DNA from: RDXT01 sp033765305 | GTDB taxonomy: Bacteria > Bacteroidota > Bacteroidia > J057 | DNA length: 64,000 nt | Assembly (NCBI GenBank): GCA_033765305.1 | Contig: JANRID010000033.1 | Coordinates: forward strand, 1-64,000 | Reading direction: 5' to 3' | Shown here: one piece after another, positions 42,728 through 50,621 of the stretch | Layout: each line of letters opens with the position of its first letter | Position numbering within the stretch: the stretch's first letter is position 1 | Program-made: the position numbers and the translations under genes | Notes under the pieces: generated by a model | The model's input: the letters and a program-made list of their open reading frames with translations, nothing else | What the model was told of the DNA's origin: nothing | Databases searched by the model: none

Positions 42728-43366
42728 ATGCATCCCAAGACTGCAAACTGCCCGCATCCTGCACCGCCTATGCGGATGGCGGCTATCCTGCTGATGGCGA
42801 TGACGGTCCTCTCCTCCCCCTGCCGCTTGCCGCACAGGAATATCCGCTGTGGCAGCGGCTGTATGTGGGAGCGGATGGAGGCGGCGTTGTATGGTTTGAT
42901 ATAGCCTCCTCATTCAATTTTCAGGCACAGTTGGGATACCAGCATACCAAGTGGGTTGGAGGCGGGGCTGCCTTCAATCACTACAGGAGCCGCATGGGAT
43001 CTGGTGAACCTGTTGTCTCAGGGCCATCCGTGTAACCGGATTGCCCTCCGCGGCTTCCGCGCCCAGGCAGATATCGGCTGGGTGGCAGACGTTCAACTAA
43101 GCGGATTGAACGGGATCAGGCAGGACTACATCGGCAAGAATGACCTGTTCCTGCGTCTCTCCGCCGCCTGGCAGTTTACGAACATCTTGACTGTAGGAGC
43201 CGTAGGTGCCGTGAGCACACCGCTTCGGACGAGGGTTTCCCCGGTAAGTCCGGCCCCGTATGAGCGGAATACGGTATTCCGAATAATCCAGCCTTTCATC
43301 GGCATGCAGCTCCCCGGCCGGTGGAAAGGCTGGGTACAGCGCGTCAGAAAGATCCCCCCGGATTAA
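42728..43366 (+). pseudogene. Frameshifted outer-membrane beta-barrel-like gene
   Basis: Three consecutive segments in alternating frames form one plausible secreted barrel protein. Frame 2 from 42728 encodes a signal peptide (MRMAAILLMAMTVLSSP); the frame 1 segment continues with LPLAAQEYPLWQRLYVGAD, then SSFNFQAQLGYQHTKWVGGG and AAFNHYRSR; frame 2 resumes with WDLVNLLSQG, ADIGWVADVQLSG, DLFLRLSAAWQF and FIIQPFIGMQLPGRW-like strands to the stop at 43366. A C lost from the C5 run at 42816-42820 and one extra base near 42994 would restore a single frame of about 210 residues. It is either a recent pseudogene or contains sequencing errors. Family not recognised. Confidence 0.65.
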
Positions 43367-43371
43367 GCCCT

Positions 43372-43923
43372 TCACAGCTCCCCGGCAGCGCGCATGAGCA
43401 TCAGTTTGTAGATCGCCGCCACGCTGAGCGAGTCCCGGATCTGGCGCGCCTCCACCTCGCGGTACGCGTCTTCGAGACGGACCTTGCGGATGCTGAGCAC
43501 TTCGGTGCCTTCGGGCTCGGCTTCGCGCTGGCGCAGGCCCGTGGCCAGGTACACGATGCCCCATTCGTCGGAGACGGAATTGGAAAGGTTCATCTCCAGG
43601 ATGGGACGGAGCTGCTCGGCTTCCAGGCCGGTTTCCTCCTTCAGCTCGCGGCGGGCCGTAGCTTCGGGGTCCTCCCCGGGCGGGCTGCCGCCTTCGGGAA
43701 TCTCCCATTCATAGCGGCCCAGCGGATAGCGCCACTGCCCCACCAGCCAGATCCAGCCGTCGGCATAGGGCACCACGCCGACCGCATCCGACTGAAAATG
43801 CACCGTCCCGTAAATGCCGGGCTGGCCGTCCGGACGGATCACCTGATGCTCCGTCACGGCGATCCAGGCATTCTCGTAGATCAGGCGGCTCGACAGCGTC
43901 TGCCAGGGATTCTGCGCTTCCAT
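43372..43923 (-). CDS. NUDIX hydrolase, ADP-ribose pyrophosphatase-like
   Basis: A 183-residue protein with a complete Nudix box G-x5-E-x7-REL-x-EE-x-GL (GGSPPGEDPEATARREL, then KEETGL), which binds Mg and places the diphosphate. A Gln-Trp-Arg-Tyr segment (VGQWRYPLGRYEWEIPEGG) just before the box is typical of ADP-ribose/GDP-mannose pyrophosphatases (NudF/NudK group). The protein would hydrolyse a nucleoside-diphosphate sugar in the cytoplasm. It converges with the frameshifted barrel gene (5 nt between stops) and diverges from the kdsD-like gene. A CATCTTGC sequence 3 nt upstream of the start is a weak promoter candidate. Confidence 0.93.
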   Translation of the reverse strand: MEAQNPWQTLSSRLIYENAWIAVTEHQVIRPDGQPGIYGTVHFQSDAVGVVPYADGWIWLVGQWRYPLGRYEWEIPEGGSPPGEDPEATARRELKEETGLEAEQLRPILEMNLSNSVSDEWGIVYLATGLRQREAEPEGTEVLSIRKVRLEDAYREVEARQIRDSLSVAAIYKLMLMRAAGEL

Positions 43924-43993
43924 GCCGCAAGATGGGAATTTTTCCGGGCTGCGGGAGCAGGCGCCGCTGCGCCGGAATCTCCCGCCGCTTGCC

Positions 43994-44001
43994 TACCTTT
44001 G
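43994..44001 (+). promoter_or_regulatory. -7 element (TACCTTTG) of the kdsD-kdsA operon
   Basis: TACCTTTG matches TAnnTTTG fully and ends 5 nt before the ATG at 44007, implying a leaderless or nearly leaderless mRNA and excluding the upstream in-frame start at 43932. Confidence 0.5.
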
Positions 44002-44006
44002 CAGCG

Positions 44007-44633
44007 ATGAATCCGACGATCACCCATCTGCTCGAAACGGAGGCACGGGCCGTCCTGGAGATCCCGGCGGAAAACGACTACGCCGCCGCTGCGGCCCTGA
44101 TCCGGGCCCAGGTGGCCGGCGCGGGCGGCAAGGTCGTCGCCAGCGGCATCGGCAAGGCAGGCCTGGTGGCCGGCAGCCTGGCCTCCACCTTCTCCTCCAC
44201 CGGCACGCAGGCGGTATTTCTCCACCCCAGCGAAGCCCAGCACGGCGACCTCGGCCTGGTGCATCCCCACGATGTGTACCTCCTGATCTCCAACTCCGGC
44301 AAGACCCGAGAGCTGCTGGAGCTGGCCGAGCTCAGCCTGCGGCTGCACGGCCCCCTGCCTATTATTGTCATTACCAGCCAGCCGGACAGCCCCCTGGCCC
44401 AGCTGGCAACCGTCACCCTCCTCACCGGCAATCCGCCGGAGGTCTGCCCCCTCGGCCTCACGCCCACCACCTCGATCACCGTCATGCACGTCATCGGCCA
44501 TATCCTGACGGTGCTGCTCATGCAGGCTTCCGGATTCGACCGGGAGGCCTTCCTGCGCCGCCATCACGGCGGCTACCTGGGCGCCAAGCTCCGCTCGGCA
44601 GCCCGGCCCGACCCTTCCCTTCCGGCTGAATGA
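44007..44633 (+). CDS. kdsD: SIS-domain sugar isomerase, probable arabinose-5-phosphate isomerase
   Basis: A 208-residue SIS-domain protein. Landmarks are KVVASGIGKAGLVAGSLAST, STGTQAVFLHPSEAQHGDLG, LLISNSGKTRELLEL, and PTTSITVMHVIGHIL. The paired G-x-G-K-S/A and S-x-S-G/S-x-T phosphate-binding motifs fit the arabinose-5-phosphate isomerase group, which makes A5P for Kdo synthesis. The two CBS domains of E. coli KdsD are absent; CBS-less versions are known from Bacteroides. The assignment is supported by the kdsA gene that overlaps its stop by four bases (ATGA). Confidence 0.86.
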   Translation: MNPTITHLLETEARAVLEIPAENDYAAAAALIRAQVAGAGGKVVASGIGKAGLVAGSLASTFSSTGTQAVFLHPSEAQHGDLGLVHPHDVYLLISNSGKTRELLELAELSLRLHGPLPIIVITSQPDSPLAQLATVTLLTGNPPEVCPLGLTPTTSITVMHVIGHILTVLLMQASGFDREAFLRRHHGGYLGAKLRSAARPDPSLPAE

Positions 44634-45415
44634 TCCCCTGCGCCATGTTTTTCCTCATTGCCGGCCCCTGCGCCATCGAAGACGCCGACACGCTGCACGA
44701 AGTGGCAGCCGCCGTGCGCAGCCTCACCGAAGCACGCGGCATCCGCTTCATTCTCAAGTCATCCTACGAGAAGGCCAACCGCACCCGGCTCGACAGCTTC
44801 ACCGGCATCGGACGCGAGGCGGCCCTGGAGCTGCTCCGCGAGGCAGGCCGCGCCCAGCAGGTGCCGGTCCTGACCGATGTGCACGAAACCGCGGACTGCG
44901 CCCTTGCCGCGCAGTATGCGGATTATCTCCAGATCCCGGCCTTCCTTTGCCGCCAGACCAGCCTGCTGCTGGCCGCAGGCGCCACCGGCAAGGGGGTCAA
45001 CATCAAAAAAGGGCAGTTCATGGCCCCGGAGGGCATGGAGTTCGCGGTGGAGAAGGTGCGCAGCGCCGGGCCGGGCGAGGTCTGGATCACGGAACGGGGC
45101 ACCACCTTCGGATATGAGCGGCTGGTGGTGGACATGGCCGGCATTCCGGCCATGCGGGCCTTCGCGCCGGTGGTGATGGACTGCACCCACTCGGTGCAGC
45201 GGCCCAATCAGCGCTCCGGCGTCACGGGCGGCGATGCGTCCATGATCGCCACCATGGCCCTCTGCGGGCTCGCCGCAGGCGCCGACGGGCTCTTCATCGA
45301 AGTGCATCCGGAGCCTGCGCGCGCGCAGAGCGATGCGGGCAGCATGCTGCGGCTCGACCGGCTGGAGCCGCTGCTGGACCAGGCGGTCCGGGTTTGGGAG
45401 GCCGTGCACGCCTGA
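44630..45415 (+). CDS. kdsA: 3-deoxy-8-phosphooctulonate synthase KdsA
   Basis: A 261-residue enzyme condensing arabinose 5-phosphate and phosphoenolpyruvate to Kdo-8-phosphate for lipid A core. Conserved segments are FFLIAGPCAIED, FILKSSYEKANRTRLDSFTG, PVLTDVHETADC, DYLQIPAFLCRQTSLLLAAG, NIKKGQFMAPEGM, ERGTTFGYERLVVDM, and HPEPARAQSDAGSML, all hallmarks of KdsA. Its start overlaps the kdsD-like stop in ATGA; an in-frame ATG five codons later (44645) starts directly at MFFLIAGPC and may be the true one. A hairpin at 45428-45451 ends the operon. Confidence 0.97.
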   Translation: MIPCAMFFLIAGPCAIEDADTLHEVAAAVRSLTEARGIRFILKSSYEKANRTRLDSFTGIGREAALELLREAGRAQQVPVLTDVHETADCALAAQYADYLQIPAFLCRQTSLLLAAGATGKGVNIKKGQFMAPEGMEFAVEKVRSAGPGEVWITERGTTFGYERLVVDMAGIPAMRAFAPVVMDCTHSVQRPNQRSGVTGGDASMIATMALCGLAAGADGLFIEVHPEPARAQSDAGSMLRLDRLEPLLDQAVRVWEAVHA

Positions 45416-45427
45416 GCCCATACGCAA

Positions 45428-45451
45428 ACAGGCTGCCCGGAGGCAGCCTGT
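45428..45451. terminator. Bidirectional hairpin between kdsA and the desaturase gene
   Basis: Perfect 10-bp stem ACAGGCTGCC/GGCAGCCTGT with a 4-nt loop between convergent genes. On the minus strand it is followed by TTTG, a weak T-tract. Confidence 0.6.
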
Positions 45452-45478
45452 GCAGGATCAGGATCTATCGGTATCTGC

Positions 45479-46549
45479 TCAGCCGCGGCCGAGCTGGTAC
45501 ATCATGCGGAAGTGCGAGCGAAGCGCTGCGCCAAAGGTGGGGAACTTGTGGTACTGGACCCCGAACTGCTTGCAGGTCTGCTCGACGATCTTCTGAAGCG
45601 CCGGATAGTGCACGTGGCTCACGCGGGGGAAGAGGTGGTGGACCACCTGGAAGTTCAGCCCGCCGAGGAACCAGGTCAGCACTTTGTTGTGCACCGCAAA
45701 ATCGCAGGTGGTGCGGATCTGGTGGATCGCCCACTCGGTCTCGATCTTCTTCGTTTCGTCCAGTTCCACATGGTCGAATTCAGCTTCTTCCACCACATGC
45801 GCGAGCTGGAATACGGTCATCATCGTGATGCCGAGGCCGGCATGCATGACGAGGAACCCGACCATCCAGGGCAGAAATCCGTGCACATAGATGGGCAGGC
45901 CCACATAGAACGTCAGGTACATCACCTTGCTGAACCAGAAGATCAGGTGCTCTTTCAGAGGCATCGCCTGCAGGGCGGTATTGTGGATCTTGCGGTTGAA
46001 ATACTTGGTGAAGTCTGTGTAGAATACCCAGAGGATGGTCGCCAGACCGTACAGGGGCACCATGTAGAGGTGCTGATAGCGGTGCATGGGGTTCCAGGGC
46101 TGGCTGTAGCAGCTCCGCACGAAGGGCAGGTTGGCGATATCGTCATCGATGCCATCCACGTTGGTATAGGTGTGGTGGATGATATTGTGCTTCTGGCGCC
46201 AGATGAAGGCATTGCTGCCGAGCGCGTTCATCGTCAGGCCGAAGAGCTCGTTCACCCAGGCTTTCGTACTGTAGCTGCCGTGATTGGCATCGTGCATGAT
46301 GTTGAAGCCGATGAAGGCCAGGTTCATGCCGAACAGGTAGCAGAGAATCAGGCTGAACCACACCGGGAACTGCCCCAGCATGAGGGTCAGATACAGCCCG
46401 ACAGCGCCTGCAAGGATGAGGACGGTTTTGAGATGCAACTGGAAGTTGCCGGTCTTCTTCATGTTCCGGGAGGCGAAATACTCGTTTGCCGCAGCACGGA
46501 GGGCATCGGTGAAGACGCTGTTCCGATTGTTGAAGGTGACTTTGGACAT
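45479..46549 (-). CDS. Membrane fatty-acid desaturase (acyl-CoA/linoleoyl-CoA desaturase type)
   Basis: A 356-residue integral membrane desaturase. The three histidine boxes that hold the di-iron centre are HDANHG (His86-His90), HNIIHH (His121-His126) and QVVHH near residue 300. A Gln instead of the first His in the third box is a feature of front-end (delta-6-like) and linoleoyl-CoA desaturases, but the N-terminal cytochrome b5 domain of eukaryotic front-end enzymes is absent. Four spans are expected in two hairpins (about 40-85, 150-230). The frame is open to 46621, yet MSKVTFNNRNSVF at 46549 is the natural start. Separate electron donor genes are not in the window. Confidence 0.92.
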   Translation of the reverse strand: MSKVTFNNRNSVFTDALRAAANEYFASRNMKKTGNFQLHLKTVLILAGAVGLYLTLMLGQFPVWFSLILCYLFGMNLAFIGFNIMHDANHGSYSTKAWVNELFGLTMNALGSNAFIWRQKHNIIHHTYTNVDGIDDDIANLPFVRSCYSQPWNPMHRYQHLYMVPLYGLATILWVFYTDFTKYFNRKIHNTALQAMPLKEHLIFWFSKVMYLTFYVGLPIYVHGFLPWMVGFLVMHAGLGITMMTVFQLAHVVEEAEFDHVELDETKKIETEWAIHQIRTTCDFAVHNKVLTWFLGGLNFQVVHHLFPRVSHVHYPALQKIVEQTCKQFGVQYHKFPTFGAALRSHFRMMYQLGRG

Positions 46550-46647
46550 CAGTACAAGGATATAATAAAGGGGAAAGCGCCGGTAAATTACGGTTTTTCT
46601 TCCACATCTCCTGCGCATCAATGAGCAATATTTTCATATGACTATCT

Positions 46648-46680
46648 AAAATCAGCGGGAGCCCGTGTTACGGGCTCCCG
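46648..46680 (-). terminator. Intrinsic terminator of the ECF sigma operon
   Basis: Perfect 11-bp stem (CGGGAGCCCGT/ACGGGCTCCCG, 46656-46680, 3-nt loop) followed on the minus strand by CTGATTTTAG. It lies 30 nt beyond the stop at 46710. Confidence 0.7.
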
Positions 46681-46709
46681 TGCGCGGGTACATGCGGCCT
46701 GAATCCGCA

Positions 46710-47174
46710 TCAGGGACGGGGGCGCAGCGGCTGGGCACCGCCTGCGGCCCGCCGCTCCTGCAGCCGGCGCAGCAGTTCGCGCCGGTAATCCTCCTCAGCA
46801 CGGTACAGCAGCACGACTTTGCGGATCGGGAGCACTTTTTTGAACTCCGTGTGATACTTGTCCAGGAGCTGATTCTCCCGCATGCGGAGGGCGACGAGCT
46901 CGTCTGCCTGACGGGTCAGCTCGGCATCCGAGCCGCTGAGCATGGTCTGGCGGATGGCTTCTTCCTTGATGCGGATTTCTCTGCGAAAACGCTTCCGCTC
47001 CTCCTGCATCGCATTGTACACCGGCCAGAACACCTGCGACTCCGAGCTGGTGAGCGCCAGCCGCTGGGTGATCATGGCAATTTTGAGCGGAGAGACTTCC
47101 TCCTCCTCGTCCTGGGGCTGGGCCCAGAGCCCGGTCGCTCCGAGGAGCATGCAGAGCCAGATGAGATGTTTCAT
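46710..47174 (-). CDS. Spy/CpxP-like periplasmic protein of an ECF sigma operon
   Basis: A 154-residue secreted protein. The start at 47174 gives signal peptide MKHLIWLCMLLGATGLWAQ, followed by an acidic stretch and a long helix-rich part: KIAMITQRLALTSSESQVFW, PVYNAMQEERKRFRREI, and an R/E-rich C terminus. The pattern L-T-x-x-E/Q-x-x-x-F-W-P-x-Y matches the Bacteroidota variant of the Spy/CpxP/CnrX-like sensor family usually found downstream of ECF sigma genes. It probably acts in the periplasm to sense misfolded protein or metal and signal through the anti-sigma-like protein upstream. Confidence 0.8.
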   Translation of the reverse strand: MKHLIWLCMLLGATGLWAQPQDEEEEVSPLKIAMITQRLALTSSESQVFWPVYNAMQEERKRFRREIRIKEEAIRQTMLSGSDAELTRQADELVALRMRENQLLDKYHTEFKKVLPIRKVVLLYRAEEDYRRELLRRLQERRAAGGAQPLRPRP

Positions 47175-47258
47175 GTGATAATTCCCGTGATGCTGTGTGT
47201 ATTCTGTTGCAGCATAGACCTGCGGACGGCGCATCCGTTTAACCGGATGCGAAAATTA

Positions 47259-47969
47259 TCAGTACATGCCTTCTACGGCCGCCTCCAGGTCTTCCGTATC
47301 GATTTCATCCAGCCATTCCTCGCCTGGCAGCTCGTCATAGGCATCCAGGAGTTCGCGCCCTACATAGGCCAGGTCCTCTTCGCTGAGGGCTTCGAGCAGC
47401 AGGGTTTCATCCGGCGACTCGGCTTCAAGCGCCTGGTAGAGCTCTTCGGTGCTCAGCTGGGCGAGCTGCTGTTCAAAGGGGTCCGCGGTGATCCTGGGCA
47501 GGGCCCAGAGGAGCAGCGCCAGGGCCGCTGCGGCGCTGAGCGCCACATAGAGCGCCGGCCGCTGCCAGAGCGGCCGCACCCGCGCCTCAGCAGGGCGGAG
47601 CGCCGCGCCGATGCGGCCCGGCAAGGCCTCGAAATAGCCTGCGGGCACCGTGAACGGCTGGCCCTTGCCCGCCCGCGCAAGCGCAGGCGCATACGCAGCC
47701 AGCTCCGGCGCGCCTTCAAGGGCCTTCCACGCATCGGCATGCGCCTCGAAATAGCCCTCCGGCTCCCGGAAGGGCGTATGTCTGCCGGCAGCGCGCAGCA
47801 GCGGCGCCCCGCCGAGGAGTTCCTCCTCCTCCGCCAGCGCGGCCAGGCCTTCGGCCTGCCCGTCCAGGTAGCCTTCGGGAATCCGGAAGATCTCGCGGCC
47901 CTTCAGCGACGCGAGCAGCGGGGCCTCGCGCAGTTCCTCTTCCCGTTCGTGCTGATCTTCGTGGGTCAT
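47259..47969 (-). CDS. Membrane-anchored anti-sigma-like protein with GYFE repeats
   Basis: A 236-residue protein with one membrane span (about residues 140-160, ALYVALSAAAALALLLWALP). The N-terminal cytosolic part has three repeated blocks of the form F-x-x-P-x-G-Y-F/L-(D/E): FRIPEGYLDGQ, FREPEGYFEAH and FTVPAGYFEAL, spaced by 45-60 residues. The periplasmic C-terminal part is strongly acidic. No zinc HxxxCxxC anti-sigma motif is present. Position between an ECF sigma gene (32 nt upstream) and the Spy-like gene suggests an anti-sigma or signal-transfer role; the F-x-x-P-x-G-Y-F block is known in Bacteroidota proteins beside ECF genes. Function inferred. Confidence 0.72.
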   Translation of the reverse strand: MTHEDQHEREEELREAPLLASLKGREIFRIPEGYLDGQAEGLAALAEEEELLGGAPLLRAAGRHTPFREPEGYFEAHADAWKALEGAPELAAYAPALARAGKGQPFTVPAGYFEALPGRIGAALRPAEARVRPLWQRPALYVALSAAAALALLLWALPRITADPFEQQLAQLSTEELYQALEAESPDETLLLEALSEEDLAYVGRELLDAYDELPGEEWLDEIDTEDLEAAVEGMY

Positions 47970-48001
47970 GGCTTGTTCGTATCAGAAAAACCGGGCCGTG
48001 C

Positions 48002-48559
48002 TCAAGCGCTGGCCACACCGGTCAGATAGTCTTCGATTTTACGCACCGCGTGATGATAACTCGCTTTGAGCGCGCCTACCGACACGTCGAGCACCTCGGA
48101 AATCTCCTCGTACTTCAGCTCGTCGAAGTAGCGCATGCTGAATACCGTACGCTGGCGGTCCGGCAGCAGCAGGATGGCCTCCTGCAGCCGGAGCTGGATC
48201 TCATCGCCTTCGATGTGGCGGTCGTTGCGCAGGCTGTGCCGCAGATCGTTGGCCAGGTCTTCTACGTCCTGGCCTGCCCGGCGTTTCTGCTGGTTCAGAA
48301 ACGTCAGGGCTTCGTTCGTGGCAATGCGGTAGAGCCAGGTTTTGAGGGCCGACTCGCCCCGGAACTGATCGAGGTAGCGCCAGGCTTTCAGAAACGTATT
48401 CTGCAGCACATCATCGGCATCCTCGTGCCGGATCACCAGGCGGCGGATGTGGTAATACAGCACCCGCTGATACGCCCGGACCATCTGATCGAAGGCCTGT
48501 GCGCGGGTGTCCGGCTGCTGCAGGCCGGCCAGTAACGCGGTTTCTTCCAACACTGCCAT
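48002..48559 (-). CDS. ECF-family RNA polymerase sigma factor
   Basis: A 185-residue sigma-70 factor with only regions 2 and 4. Region 2 contains the core-binding segment VIRHEDADDVLQNTFLKAWR and the -10-binding TWLYRIATNEALTFLNQQKR. Region 4 contains LPDRQRTVFSMRYFDELKYE and the helix-turn-helix YEEISEVLDVSVGALKASYH. The residues quoted are landmarks only. The first gene of a three-gene unit with the membrane-anchored protein and Spy-like protein. The expected role is stress-responsive transcription; its target promoters cannot be read here. Confidence 0.95.
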   Translation of the reverse strand: MAVLEETALLAGLQQPDTRAQAFDQMVRAYQRVLYYHIRRLVIRHEDADDVLQNTFLKAWRYLDQFRGESALKTWLYRIATNEALTFLNQQKRRAGQDVEDLANDLRHSLRNDRHIEGDEIQLRLQEAILLLPDRQRTVFSMRYFDELKYEEISEVLDVSVGALKASYHHAVRKIEDYLTGVASA

Positions 48560-48623
48560 GCGGGTGTGACTGTCTGCCGGGGCCAGGGTTTAACGGAGCT
48601 GAAAAAAAATTGCCGGTTCTCCC

Positions 48624-49442
48624 CTACTCCGGCAGGGCACCCGTCCGGATTTCAGTGCCGTCAAACGCTGGACCGTCCAGCCGGGCCACAGCGTCTGCCC
48701 GGCAGATATACACGGCCTCCACCCCCCGGTCCAGGGCGCTGAAGGCATTCTGAAGCTTGGGCAGCATGCCGCCGGCGATATGTCCGCTGTGCGCCAGCGC
48801 ATCGAAGGAGGCCCGGTCCAGATGGCGGATCAGGCTCCCCGGATCCTCCACGTCGAGCAGCACGCCAGCCTTCTCGAAGGAAAAGACCAGCCGCACGGCA
48901 AACGTGCCTGCCAGCGCGCAGGCAGCCTCGGACGCGATGGTATCGGCATTGGTGTTGAGCAGCTGCCCCTGCCCGTCGTGGGTGAGCGGGGCGAGCACGG
49001 GCGTAACGCCTGCCTGCAGCAGACGGGCCAGCGCCTCGGCGCGCACGGCCTGCACATCGCCTGCAAGCCCGTAGTCGACTCGCCCCGGCGGGCGGCGCTT
49101 TGCCCGCACCAGGTCCAGATCGGCCCCTGTAAACCCCGCCGCGTCCACCCCCAGCGCCTGCAGCTTTGCCACTACCTGCTTGTTCATCAGCCCGCCATAG
49201 ACCATGACGGCCACCTCCAGCATCTCCGGCGACGTGATGCGGCGCCCGTCCACCAGCGCGGTCTCCACGCCTAGGCGGGCAGCCATCCGGGTGCCGGCCT
49301 TGCCGCCGCCATGCACGAGCACCTTCGGGCCGGGCAGCGCGGCAAAAGCCTGCAGGGCTGCATCCAGCAAAGCAGGCTGGTCCAGCACTTCTCCGCCGAT
49401 CTTGAGCAGGGTCAGCGGCGCGCGGGGATCTTCGTATGTCAT
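48624..49442 (-). CDS. argB: Acetylglutamate (N-acylglutamate) kinase ArgB
   Basis: A 272-residue amino-acid kinase. The ATG at 49442 begins MTYEDPRAPLTLLKIGGEVL, whose Lys binds ATP phosphate; VLVHGGGKAGTRMAARLG is the glycine-rich loop; GRRITSPEMLEVAVMVYGGL and TGADLDLVRAKRR form the substrate pocket; NTNADTIASEAACALAG and SFEKAGVLLDVEDPG are the adenine-binding part. It performs the second step of arginine synthesis on N-acetyl- or N-succinylglutamate. It overlaps the upstream argF' stop by four bases (ATGA), forming a tight unit. Other arginine genes are outside the window. Confidence 0.94.
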   Translation of the reverse strand: MTYEDPRAPLTLLKIGGEVLDQPALLDAALQAFAALPGPKVLVHGGGKAGTRMAARLGVETALVDGRRITSPEMLEVAVMVYGGLMNKQVVAKLQALGVDAAGFTGADLDLVRAKRRPPGRVDYGLAGDVQAVRAEALARLLQAGVTPVLAPLTHDGQGQLLNTNADTIASEAACALAGTFAVRLVFSFEKAGVLLDVEDPGSLIRHLDRASFDALAHSGHIAGGMLPKLQNAFSALDRGVEAVYICRADAVARLDGPAFDGTEIRTGALPE

Positions 49443-50398
49443 ACGGTTCCGTTCAGGGATTCGAGCATCATGCGCAGCACGGCCTGGGCGGCAGGCACCC
49501 GGTTGGCGGCCTGCGCAATCACCACCGAAGCAGGGCTGTCCAGCACCTCGTCCTGCACCACCACATTGCGGCGCACGGGCAGGCAATGCATGAAGCGGGC
49601 ACTGGCCGTAAGGGCCATTTTATCCGGCGTGATCATCCACGCGGCATCCTGGCGCAGGATGCGGCCATACTGCGTATAGGAAGACCAGTTCTTGGCGTAG
49701 ATGAAATCGGCCCCCTCGAACGCCTTGTGCTGGTCGTATTCGACCGTGGCGCCGGCAGTAAACTCCGGGGCCAGCTCATACCCTTCGGGATGGGCAATGA
49801 CGAGGTTCACCCCGGCGGTCAGCATCCATTCGGCAAAGGAATTGGGCACGGCCTGGGGCAGCGCGCGCACGTGCGGCGCCCAGCTCAGCACGACTTTCGG
49901 GCGGGGCCGCTGGCGCAGCTCGTCGATGGTCAGCCAGTCGGCGAGGGACTGCAGCGGGTGACGGATAGCCGATTCCAGGCTGACAACCGGCACGCCGGCA
50001 TGGCGCACAAAGGCTTCCAGCACGTGGTCCCGGTAGTCGGCCTCGCGGTCTGTAAGGCTGGGAAAGGTACGCACGCCGATCAGCTCGCAGTACTGGCCGA
50101 TGACCGCAGCGGCTTCGCGCACATGCTCGGCCTTGTCGCCGTTCATGACGGCGCCGTCCTGAAACTCCAGCTGCCAGCCCTCCGTGCCGACGTTCATGAC
50201 GATCACATCCAGGCCCAGGTTGCGGGCGGCGCGCTGGGTGCTGAGGCGGGTGCGGAGGCTGGGGTTGAAGAAAATGAGGCCGAGGGTTTTGCCTGCGCCG
50301 AGCGAGGCGTGGGCGAGCGGGTGCCGCTTGGCGTCCCGGGCGGCCTGAAGCAGCGCCTGGGGGTCCCGGACATCGTGCACGGAAAGAAACTGACGCAT
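49439..50398 (-). CDS. argF': N-acetyl/N-succinylornithine carbamoyltransferase (ArgF')
   Basis: A 319-residue transcarbamylase. The carbamoyl-phosphate motif is FFNPSLRTRLSTQRAARNLG rather than the STRTR of classic OTCases, and the C-terminal catalytic motif is FMHCLPVRRNVVVQDEVLD. These, with AWAPH-like SWAPHVRALPQAVPNSFAEW and HPEGYELAPEF, match the Bacteroides succinylornithine and Xanthomonas acetylornithine carbamoyltransferases. Which acyl group is used cannot be decided here; Bacteroides precedent favours succinyl. The start at 50398 follows a -7 box. It is the first gene of the argF'-argB unit. Confidence 0.94.
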   Translation of the reverse strand: MRQFLSVHDVRDPQALLQAARDAKRHPLAHASLGAGKTLGLIFFNPSLRTRLSTQRAARNLGLDVIVMNVGTEGWQLEFQDGAVMNGDKAEHVREAAAVIGQYCELIGVRTFPSLTDREADYRDHVLEAFVRHAGVPVVSLESAIRHPLQSLADWLTIDELRQRPRPKVVLSWAPHVRALPQAVPNSFAEWMLTAGVNLVIAHPEGYELAPEFTAGATVEYDQHKAFEGADFIYAKNWSSYTQYGRILRQDAAWMITPDKMALTASARFMHCLPVRRNVVVQDEVLDSPASVVIAQAANRVPAAQAVLRMMLESLNGTV

Positions 50399-50434
50399 GA
50401 GATCGGATTGAGCGGAGGGGAACCTGAAGCTCCG

Positions 50435-50442
50435 CAAAGATA
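50435..50442 (-). promoter_or_regulatory. -7 element (TATCTTTG) of the argF'-argB unit
   Basis: TATCTTTG on the minus strand matches the consensus fully, 36 nt upstream of the ATG at 50398. It excludes the longer open frame that reaches 50530. No clear -33 box. Confidence 0.6.
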
Positions 50443-50621
50443 GCCAATCCGAAGGATTGCAGAACAGCGAAGACGGCTCCGAATTCTTTGTTTTCTTGTT
50501 GCAGAAATCCGGAAGATGCCGGATATTCATGCCGTAGTCAGCATATATATAAAATCATATAAACAATTTTTTGCGGCAGCCTACCGCTGCTGACGCATCT
50601 GTTTCACAGCCCTCTATCTCC

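Noticed and set aside
42160..42738. 192-codon minus-strand frame in the gap after DUF3179
   Set aside because: Overlaps the DUF3179 gene end and has a Cys/Arg-rich, disordered-looking translation.
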